Made by a program: the position numbers and the translations under genes. Positions 57,303 through 64,000 of a stretch of 64,000 bases of DNA are shown in pieces (positions within the stretch are counted from its first letter, which is position 1; each line of letters begins with the position of its first letter). Where the stretch lies: contig NZ_MBDL01000012.1 in NCBI RefSeq assembly GCF_001707755.1, forward strand, positions 62,001 through 126,000. The letters are read 5' to 3'. The notes beneath the pieces are model-generated. The model saw only the letters and a list, made by a program, of their open reading frames with translations, did not search any database and was not told the origin of the DNA. The stretch comes from Acinetobacter celticus. Its GTDB lineage: Bacteria; Pseudomonadota; Gammaproteobacteria; Pseudomonadales; Moraxellaceae.

Positions 57303-59110
57303 TGTCTGACTTCATCCAATTTTGGGCACAACACACCCCTATTTTCAGTATTTTAATTCCAGCCTTTACCGCATTTATTTTGCTCTTACTGGGTAATCCT
57401 GGTTCAGATGCTTTGGCGCATGACTGGCGACAACCTTGGCGTCGGGGAATCAGTTATTTCTCGTCTGTCTTAGGTCTAATTACAGCCATTAGTTATTTAA
57501 TTTTTGCCAGTACAGGTCAAATCAGTGTTTATGCCTTAGGTGAATGGGTTGCACCCTTTGGCATTGTACTGGTCTTAGACCAGTTATCTGCGTTCATGTT
57601 GGTGCTGACTTATGGTTTAGCAGTTCCCATCATGTGGTATGCCAGTAAAGAATGGGATGAACGAGGCCGTTATTTTCATGTCATGTTCCATTTTTTGCTT
57701 ATGGGCTTATGCGGTGCGTTTCTGACTGGCGACTTATTCAACTTATTCGTCTTCTTTGAAATTTTATTGATGGCCTCTTATGTCCTTCTGCTACATGGAC
57801 AAGGTAAAGCACGTTTTCAACTTGGCATTCATTATGTCACGATCAACTTATTGGCCTCTGCCCTCTTCCTCATTGGTTTGGGTTTAATTTACGGTAGCGT
57901 CGGCAGCCTGAATATGGCAGATGTAGCGCGTTTAATGCCATTATTAGAGCCTGATCAGCACCGTCTTGCTGTTGCTGGCGGCTTACTCTTATTTGTGGTT
58001 TTTGGGGTGAAAGCGGCCATGCTCCCCGTTGGTTTTTGGCTACCAAAAACCTATGCTGTGGCCACAACCCCTGTTGCTGCAATATTCACCATTATGACCA
58101 AAGTCGGAATTTATGCCATTTTACGGGTCAATGGGACAGTCTTTGACGACGCCATTAGCCGTGAAATTCTGCAAAACTTGCTCTTGCCTATTGGTCTCAT
58201 CACCTCAGTTTATGGTGTTATTGGCGCCATGGGTGCTGAACGCCTACGTCGCTTCGTTGGCTTCATGGTGTTATCGTCCATTGGAACCATCTTAATTGCG
58301 ATTTCATTATTTAATACCGACGCTTGGGCTGCAGGTCTGTATTATTTAATCCACAGTACCCTCATTGGGGCGGCATTTTATATTTTATGTGGTTGGATTA
58401 CGTCACAGCGCGGTGCATTTAAAGATCATTTTAAAATTGCACCACAAATGAAACAGCACAAAACTGTGGCAATGACCTATTTTATTATTGCTTTAATGAT
58501 GGCAGGCCTACCCCCGTTTAGTGGTTTCTTAGGCAAAATTTTCATTCTACAAGCCACAGCCTCTTCACCTTATCAATTGGTGATTATATTAACCATACTA
58601 GCAGTCAGCTTACTGAGTATTATTGCCATGACGCGCGTGGGCTTCATCCTGTTTTGGCGTGCCAGTCGACCTGAAGACAACCCTGAAAGTGCTGATTTTA
58701 CAGCCTATCAAGCATTACCCGCTGTCGCACCAAAACGTAATGATAGCGTGCTTTATATTCTATTGGCAGGCTTAATGGCCTATATGGTTTTTGCAGCACC
58801 GATCTATCAATATGTTTACAACACAGCAACGCAAATTCAAAATAATGCTTTGTATGAACATGCCTTACTGAAAAAAGATGAACATGGTGACACCATTAGC
58901 GTGCAAGCATTTGATCCTGAAAACCTGCCAGAAACCAAATATGGTGGCGAAACAGCTGATCCGAATGCACACCTGATTCCTTATGTCATTTCAGAAAAAA
59001 CTTTACAAGGTGAACATCTTACTGAGTTTAAGAAACGTCAAATTGAACAACAGAATCTTCAAGAAAAAACACCTGAAGATGCACAACTGAAACCAATGGG
59101 AGCGCCATAA
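57302..59110 (+). CDS. mrpD: Mrp antiporter subunit D
   Basis: MrpD is related to NuoN/NuoM and helps move protons in the Mrp complex. The 602-aa protein has about 14 membrane helices with the conserved FVFFEILLMASYVLLLHG, GVKAAMLPVGFWLPKTYAVATTPVAAIFT and GLPPFSGFLGKI blocks. A polar extension of about 90 residues at the C-terminus (PENLPETKYGGETAD) is longer than in most relatives and must be cytoplasmic or periplasmic. It starts by a TAATG overlap with mrpC. Confidence 0.93.
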   Translation: MSDFIQFWAQHTPIFSILIPAFTAFILLLLGNPGSDALAHDWRQPWRRGISYFSSVLGLITAISYLIFASTGQISVYALGEWVAPFGIVLVLDQLSAFMLVLTYGLAVPIMWYASKEWDERGRYFHVMFHFLLMGLCGAFLTGDLFNLFVFFEILLMASYVLLLHGQGKARFQLGIHYVTINLLASALFLIGLGLIYGSVGSLNMADVARLMPLLEPDQHRLAVAGGLLLFVVFGVKAAMLPVGFWLPKTYAVATTPVAAIFTIMTKVGIYAILRVNGTVFDDAISREILQNLLLPIGLITSVYGVIGAMGAERLRRFVGFMVLSSIGTILIAISLFNTDAWAAGLYYLIHSTLIGAAFYILCGWITSQRGAFKDHFKIAPQMKQHKTVAMTYFIIALMMAGLPPFSGFLGKIFILQATASSPYQLVIILTILAVSLLSIIAMTRVGFILFWRASRPEDNPESADFTAYQALPAVAPKRNDSVLYILLAGLMAYMVFAAPIYQYVYNTATQIQNNALYEHALLKKDEHGDTISVQAFDPENLPETKYGGETADPNAHLIPYVISEKTLQGEHLTEFKKRQIEQQNLQEKTPEDAQLKPMGAP

Positions 59111-59112
59111 AC

Positions 59113-59634
59113 ATGAAAGTTTCTTCCGTTTTTCAACGGTGGTTTCCACATCCACTGGTTTCTGTCATTGTTGGTCTCAGTTGGCTCATGCTTAATCACA
59201 GCTTAGAAGCAGGGTCTATGGTCATGGCCCTCATTTTAGCTGTAGGAATTCCTCGCCTTGTGCAACCTTTTATTGCGCATACGCCCAATATTAAATGGCT
59301 ACCTGCCATCAAACTTTTTTTCGTAGTGCTTTGGGATATTATTATTTGTAATATTCAAGTCGCCAAATTAGTTTTGGGGCCAATGCATAAAATGCAGCCC
59401 AAATGGTTTCGTGTGCCACTAGAAACCCAGCACGATGAAGTCAACACCCTACTGGCGATGATTATTACCACCACACCCGGCACAGTGACTGCGGGCATTG
59501 ATCAAGATCGTGGTGATATTTTGGTTCATGCTTTAAGTACAGATGATGCCGATGCTGAAATTCAGAACATTAAACAACGTTATGAACAGCCATTAATGCA
59601 AATCTTTGGCATACATTCAGGAGATCAATCATGA
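59113..59634 (+). CDS. mrpE: Mrp antiporter subunit E
   Basis: The 173-aa protein has two or three N-terminal membrane segments and a soluble C-terminal domain beginning near residue 95 (QPKWFRVPLETQHDEVNTLLAMIITTTPGTVTAGID), the MrpE/PhaE signature. It is needed for stability of the antiporter. It starts two bases after mrpD and overlaps mrpF by four bases (ATGA). Confidence 0.9.
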   Translation: MKVSSVFQRWFPHPLVSVIVGLSWLMLNHSLEAGSMVMALILAVGIPRLVQPFIAHTPNIKWLPAIKLFFVVLWDIIICNIQVAKLVLGPMHKMQPKWFRVPLETQHDEVNTLLAMIITTTPGTVTAGIDQDRGDILVHALSTDDADAEIQNIKQRYEQPLMQIFGIHSGDQS

Positions 59635-59906
59635 TGATTTTGCCGTATGCCTTGGGCATTTGCATTACAGCCGTTACCGTTTCAATGTTGCTGTGCCTCA
59701 TTCGTCTGATTATAGGGCCATCTATTGTTGACCGCCTATTGGCCTTAGATACTCTCTTTCTTAATGCAATTTGTCTGATTGTCATTTTAGGCATTTATTG
59801 GGCCAGTACATCACTCTTTGAAGGTGCTTTACTGGTCGCCATGCTTGGCTTTGTTTCTACAGCTGCCCTTGCCCGTTACTTCACTACTGGCCATGTGATT
59901 GATTAA
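59631..59906 (+). CDS. mrpF: Mrp antiporter subunit F
   Basis: The 91-aa protein is almost entirely hydrophobic, with three membrane helices and the MrpF motif RLIIGPSIVDRLLALDTL. It sits between mrpE and mrpG as usual. Confidence 0.9.
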   Translation: MMILPYALGICITAVTVSMLLCLIRLIIGPSIVDRLLALDTLFLNAICLIVILGIYWASTSLFEGALLVAMLGFVSTAALARYFTTGHVID

Positions 59907-59917
59907 GAGGAAATACG

Positions 59918-60316
59918 ATGCAACTTGTTATGGAAATATCTGTTTCTTTTTTTCTAATTATTGGTGCTTTTTTCATGTTGGTGGGTGGCATTGGAATGGT
60001 GCGCTTACCTGACTTATTTATGCGTCTACATGCACCCACTAAATCAAGTACTTTGGGTTTAGGAAGCTTTCTAATTGCCGCCATTATTTATGCAGCATTT
60101 CATGGACGCTTTGGTTTTGCAGAACTTTTACTGACCCTACTGGCCTTTATTACAGCGCCTGTGTCTGCGAATTTCATTGCACAAGCCGCATTACATTTGC
60201 GTCTACGCTCAATGGGCGGTGATGTACCCGAAACACTAGATCGTCCATTACCATGGCAACGTACACGACGACGCGCATTTCATAAAAAGCATGAAGATAC
60301 AGAAAATCAGCTTTAA
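59918..60316 (+). CDS. mrpG: Mrp antiporter subunit G
   Basis: The 132-aa protein has three membrane helices and the conserved block GGIGMVRLPDLFMRLHAPTKSSTLG, followed by a basic tail. It is the last gene of the operon, with AGAGGAAA before the ATG, and is followed by a terminator 27 bases on. Confidence 0.92.
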   Translation: MQLVMEISVSFFLIIGAFFMLVGGIGMVRLPDLFMRLHAPTKSSTLGLGSFLIAAIIYAAFHGRFGFAELLLTLLAFITAPVSANFIAQAALHLRLRSMGGDVPETLDRPLPWQRTRRRAFHKKHEDTENQL

Positions 60317-60343
60317 CCTTTAACTATTCTAAATAAAATTCAA

Positions 60344-60379
60344 ACATAAAAAAGCCACCCGAAGGTGGCTTTTTTATGT
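60344..60379. terminator. Shared terminator of the Mrp operon and rbfA
   Basis: A stem of at least 12 bp (AAAAAAGCCACC / GGTGGCTTTTTT) with loop CGAA lies between the converging mrpG and rbfA genes. It has T-runs in both directions. Confidence 0.9.
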
Positions 60380-60392
60380 GTTCTATATGAAC

Positions 60393-60797
60393 TTATTCTT
60401 CATCTTTTTTTACATCTTCAGGAGGTAAATCCTTCACTGCTTCTGCAATAAGGCCAAACATATAATTGCCATATGCATTGGTTTTATCATAATGAAAACG
60501 TAAACGAGGCGTAATACGTGTCTTAATACGACGACCTAATTCGTGACGCAAGAAACCCGAAGCACCATTTAACACGGCTAAAGTTTCTTTATTTGCCACT
60601 TCACTTTGTTCATCGCCAAGTTCACGGCCCATTACTGTGACATAAACTTCCGCATAGCCTAAATCTGCACTAACTTTCACCGCAGAGATGGTCACAAGAC
60701 CACCTAAGCGCGGATCTTTAAGCTCCTGACGAATCAGTTCAGACAATTCACGCTGAACTGTATCGGCCATACGTTTAAGACGCTGACTACCCGCCAT
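60393..60797 (-). CDS. rbfA: Ribosome-binding factor A
   Basis: RbfA helps mature the 30S subunit by binding 16S rRNA near helix 1. The 134-aa protein has the KH-like fold signature RMADTVQRELSELIRQELKDPRL and VTISAVKVSADLGYAEVYVTVM, then LGRRIKTRITPRLRFHYD. Its start overlaps the infB stop by one base. A Glu/Lys-rich tail ends the protein. Confidence 0.96.
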   Translation of the reverse strand: MAGSQRLKRMADTVQRELSELIRQELKDPRLGGLVTISAVKVSADLGYAEVYVTVMGRELGDEQSEVANKETLAVLNGASGFLRHELGRRIKTRITPRLRFHYDKTNAYGNYMFGLIAEAVKDLPPEDVKKDEE

Positions 60798-63493
60798 TAA
60801 AGACTCCGTTTAATCAATTGAACATCGTACACTTCAATTTTATCAAGTGCTTTAATGTCTTTATAGCCTTTCACCGCAAGACCACACTCCATGCCGGCAC
60901 GAACTTCTTCAACCACTTCTTTGAAGCGACGAAGTGATTCAAGCTCACCTTGGAATACCACCACGTCATCACGAAGTACGCGAATTGGTTTATTACGGTG
61001 TAATACACCCTCAAGAACCATACAGCCTGCAGCTGCACCAAATTTACTTGAGTGGAATACTTCACGTACCTGAGCAATACCAAGAATTGTCTCACGATGT
61101 TCAGGCGCAAGCTTACCGCTCATTGCTGCTTTTACATCATCAATCAATTGGTAAATCACAGAGTAGTAACGAATATCGATACTATCTGCATCTGCTTTTT
61201 GACGCGCAGCTGTATCAGCACGGACGTTAAAGCCAAGAAGAACAGCTTCTGAAGACTCAGCAAGTGTTACATCTGATTCAGTGATTGCACCAACGCCAGA
61301 ACCAATAATACGTACTTTTACTTCATCTGTTGCAAGATCAGCAAGTGCCACGTGTAATGCTTCTAATGTACCGCGTACATCAGTTTTCAATACTACGTTT
61401 ACAATCGGCACATCTTTTTTGCCCATTGACGCCATAATATTTTCAAGACGCATTGCAGATTGACGCTCAAGACGTTTTTGACGTTCACGATCCATACGCG
61501 CATCAGCAACTTCACGTGCTTTCTTCTCATCGCTCACAACAAGAACTTCATCACCCGCCATTGGCGCTTCTGGAAGACCTAAAATTTCAACTGGAATTGA
61601 AGGACCTGCAGATTGAATACGCTGACCGTTTTCATCTGTCATGGCACGGACACGACCGTAAGATGCACCAGCAAGAACTAGGTCACCCACTTTCAATGTA
61701 CCGTTTTGTACAAGGATAGACGTTACTGCACCACGGCTGTTGTCAACACGTGCTTCAATAACTACACCTTGTGCTGCGCCTTCTTCAGATGCTTTCAACT
61801 CAAGCAATTCAGCTTGGATTGAAATAAGGTCTAGAAGCTCATCGATACCTTGACCAGAATGTGCTGAAACCATTGCCACAGGTACATCACCGCCCCATTG
61901 TTCAGGCACGATTTCTTTCACTGTCAATTCATTCAATACGCGATCTGGATCAGCAGATTCTTTATCCATTTTGTTGATAGCAACAATAATTGGCGTACCC
62001 GCTGCACGTGCATGATCAATGGCTTCCGCAGTTTGTGGCATAACACCATCATCTGCTGCTACAACCAGAACCACGATATCAGTCGCTTTCGCACCACGTG
62101 AACGCATTGCAGTAAATGCAGCATGTCCAGGCGTATCAAGGAAAGTGATCATACCTTTGTCAGTTGTAACGTGGTAAGCACCAATATGCTGTGTAATACC
62201 GCCCGCCTCGCCTTGAGCAACTTTTGCACGACGAATACGGTCAAGAAGCGATGTCTTACCATGGTCAACGTGACCCATGATTGTCACCACTGGCGCACGT
62301 GTAGATTGAGCACCACGCGCTTCTTCAGCTGCTTCAAGTAAGTTATCTTCAGCTTGTGTATCAGAAACACGAACTGGGTTATGACCCATTTCTTCAACCA
62401 CAAGTGCTGCAACATCTTGCTCAATCGCTTGGTTCTGAGTAACCAATTCGCCCATTTTCATGAGTGATTTAATTACTTCGCGAACTTTAACAGCCATTTT
62501 TTGTGCAAGATCGGCAACAACAATAGTTTCACCAATTTCAACATCATAAACTTGTTTTTTAACTGGTTTTTCAAAGCCATGCTTACCAGCCTGACTTGTT
62601 TTCAAACCACGTTTAGGCTGTTTGCTGAAGCTTTGCTCTTCTTGACCACGACGTCCACCTTTTTTCGGTGCACGTGCTGTTGGCGTATTGGTACCACGTT
62701 TGATTTCGCGGTCTTCTTTCGCAAAAGAATCTTCATACGCTTGACCAACAAGACCTGCCGCCAATGGAGAATCATCAACAACACGAATGGTTGCAGTGGT
62801 ATCTTCAGACGTATATTTCGACGCCATTTGACGCATTTGCTCAAGTGTACGCTGTTGCGCATCTTCAGCCGCCTTACGACGTACAGCTTCTTCCGTTGCT
62901 TTTAACTGTGCGGTTTGTGCTTCACGTACTTTCTTCTGCTCTGCAGTTTCAGTCACTTTAACCGTTTGTTTTACAATTGGTTTATTGTTTGACTTACGTT
63001 TTACCACAACAGCAGCTTTCGATACTTCTTGCTTCGCAGTTTCTTGCTTTGCAGCAGCACGCATTGCATTTAGATTTGCCGTTGCTTTATTCACAACAAG
63101 TTGAGGCTTTTGTTCAGTTGCATCGGTCTTCTGTTCAACTTGAACTTTAGACTCTGCCGCTTTCGCAAGCGCTTCAGCTTTAATTTGTTCTGGATCAGGC
63201 TTAGTAAACGTATGTTTCTTACGAACTTCTACGTTAATGGTTTTTGCCTTACCTGATGTACTTGCTACTTTAGCTGTACTGGTCGTTTTACGTTTCAACG
63301 TGATTTTTCCTGCCTGTCCATCGTCTTGACCATGAACTTTTTTCAAATGGTTGACGAGAACATTTTGTTGTTCGGGGGTAATAATGTCATCAGCTTTACT
63401 TTGCGGTAAACCTGCCTCACGAACCTGCTCTAAGAGCTTCTCAACAGGACGATTAACGCTTTGTGCTAAATCTTGTATCGACTTGTCCGTCAT
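60797..63493 (-). CDS. infB: Translation initiation factor IF-2
   Basis: IF-2 is the GTPase that brings initiator tRNA to the 30S subunit. The 898-aa protein has an IF2_N domain at the start, a long Lys/Ala/Gln-rich linker (about 80-300), then the GTPase domain with [11 protein letters not shown] (about 404), DTPGHAAF and [11 protein letters not shown]-terminal domains include [11 protein letters not shown]. It lies in the nusA-infB-rbfA order, ten bases after nusA. Length is as expected. Confidence 0.97.
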   Translation of the reverse strand: MTDKSIQDLAQSVNRPVEKLLEQVREAGLPQSKADDIITPEQQNVLVNHLKKVHGQDDGQAGKITLKRKTTSTAKVASTSGKAKTINVEVRKKHTFTKPDPEQIKAEALAKAAESKVQVEQKTDATEQKPQLVVNKATANLNAMRAAAKQETAKQEVSKAAVVVKRKSNNKPIVKQTVKVTETAEQKKVREAQTAQLKATEEAVRRKAAEDAQQRTLEQMRQMASKYTSEDTTATIRVVDDSPLAAGLVGQAYEDSFAKEDREIKRGTNTPTARAPKKGGRRGQEEQSFSKQPKRGLKTSQAGKHGFEKPVKKQVYDVEIGETIVVADLAQKMAVKVREVIKSLMKMGELVTQNQAIEQDVAALVVEEMGHNPVRVSDTQAEDNLLEAAEEARGAQSTRAPVVTIMGHVDHGKTSLLDRIRRAKVAQGEAGGITQHIGAYHVTTDKGMITFLDTPGHAAFTAMRSRGAKATDIVVLVVAADDGVMPQTAEAIDHARAAGTPIIVAINKMDKESADPDRVLNELTVKEIVPEQWGGDVPVAMVSAHSGQGIDELLDLISIQAELLELKASEEGAAQGVVIEARVDNSRGAVTSILVQNGTLKVGDLVLAGASYGRVRAMTDENGQRIQSAGPSIPVEILGLPEAPMAGDEVLVVSDEKKAREVADARMDRERQKRLERQSAMRLENIMASMGKKDVPIVNVVLKTDVRGTLEALHVALADLATDEVKVRIIGSGVGAITESDVTLAESSEAVLLGFNVRADTAARQKADADSIDIRYYSVIYQLIDDVKAAMSGKLAPEHRETILGIAQVREVFHSSKFGAAAGCMVLEGVLHRNKPIRVLRDDVVVFQGELESLRRFKEVVEEVRAGMECGLAVKGYKDIKALDKIEVYDVQLIKRSL

Positions 63494-63503
63494 ATATTAC
63501 CTC

Positions 63504-64000
63504 CTAGTTAAACCATGATTCGCGCGCTTTCATAATAAGTTGACCTGCTTTTTCTATACCTAGACCTTCAATATCTTCAATATCGTCAGTTGCTTGGTCA
63601 GCCAAGTCATCTACTGTCACTACACCGCGAGCAGCAAGTGCATACGCGATCTCTTGAGTCATCCCTTCCATTGCAACAAGTTCTGGACTCGGTTCTTGAA
63701 TATTTTCCTGTTGTTTCAATGCATCAGCCAATGTTACTTCTTTAGCACGGCTTTGCAATAATTCAACAGTTTCAGCATCTAGCTCAATTTCATCGAATGT
63801 TTCCGCAGGAACATAAGCAATTTCGTCAAGTGAAGTGAAGCCCATTTCAACCAATGCCATCGCAAGGTCTTCTTCAATATCTAAACGTGATACAAACATG
63901 TCTAAATATTGTTGTGCTTCATTTTGCTGACGTGCATGATATTCTTCTTCCAGCATCATATTCAGCTTATAGCCAGTCAATTCTGATGCTAAACGTACGT
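63504..64000 (-). CDS. nusA: Transcription termination/antitermination factor NusA, C-terminal part (5' end outside window)
   Basis: The visible 164 residues read on without a break to the window edge at 64000. They contain two acidic helix-hairpin-helix repeats typical of the gammaproteobacterial NusA C-terminus (EEDLAMALVEMGFTSLDEIAYVP and TQEIAYALAARGVVTVDDLAD), which contact RNA polymerase and antitermination factors. The S1 and KH domains must lie to the right, beyond the window. The gene ends ten bases before infB, the usual operon order. Confidence 0.95.
   Translation of the reverse strand, partial: VRLASELTGYKLNMMLEEEYHARQQNEAQQYLDMFVSRLDIEEDLAMALVEMGFTSLDEIAYVPAETFDEIELDAETVELLQSRAKEVTLADALKQQENIQEPSPELVAMEGMTQEIAYALAARGVVTVDDLADQATDDIEDIEGLGIEKAGQLIMKARESWFN

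Noticed and set aside
62501..62905. Open frames opposite infB
   Set aside because: They arise from the biased codons of the Lys/Ala-rich linker on the other strand.

Overview
The window looks like chromosomal DNA of an Acinetobacter species. The strongest signs are a close match to the fatty acyl-CoA reductase Acr1 (wax-ester synthesis), the cluster pilMNOPQ-aroK-aroB followed by gltB-gltD with ponA divergent from pilM, a split cell-wall cluster ending at mraY, and a PBP3 of 609 aa with its active serine at residue 337. Base composition is A+T-rich throughout, and visibly more so in the leftmost 7.5 kb. Identifications are by motif and remembered family features; no search was run.

Left end (1-7.5 kb): a surface-polysaccharide region with the tail of an unidentified gene and two family-2 glycosyltransferases on the + strand. 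Facing them on the - strand is a tightly overlapping operon (GT4, GT2, Ugd, flippase, methyltransferase). Next to it lies a 3'-truncated phytase/esterase-like lipoprotein gene, probably at the edge of a variable region.

7.6-12.5 kb: an unknown secreted protein, a LemA-TPM-TPM operon and a ferritin-like metal-dependent hydrolase. 12.6-26.6 kb: glutamate synthase (gltBD), then on the - strand pilM-N-O-P-Q, aroK, aroB and a SPOR-domain protein, which together build type IV pili and feed the shikimate pathway. 26.7-30.5 kb: ponA (PBP1a), followed directly by a TnpB-only IS200/IS605-type element whose tnpB is broken by an amber codon. It sits between the ponA stop codon and the probable ponA terminator.

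30.5-38.6 kb: rlmA and the dcw genes rsmH-ftsL-ftsI-murE-murF-mraY. 39-45.3 kb: sulfate-binding protein, a gene-poor 0.8 kb, a small secreted protein, gltX followed by tRNA-Ala(GGC) and tRNA-Glu(TTC), a split zinc-ribbon membrane protein, a cation-diffusion-facilitator exporter and a Sel1-repeat protein. 45.4-53.7 kb: ettA, metY, acr1, then hisIE in a tight run with a UvrD/FBH1-like helicase and an AAA_21-like ATPase whose catalytic residues look lost. 54-60.3 kb: a six-gene Mrp Na+/H+ antiporter operon with fused A and B subunits. 60.4-64 kb: rbfA-infB-nusA, cut by the window end.

The least explained items are the helicase plus degenerate-ATPase pair (50.8-53.7 kb), the broken TnpB element with an altered RuvC-II site at the ponA 3' end, and the polysaccharide cluster beside the truncated lipoprotein gene.
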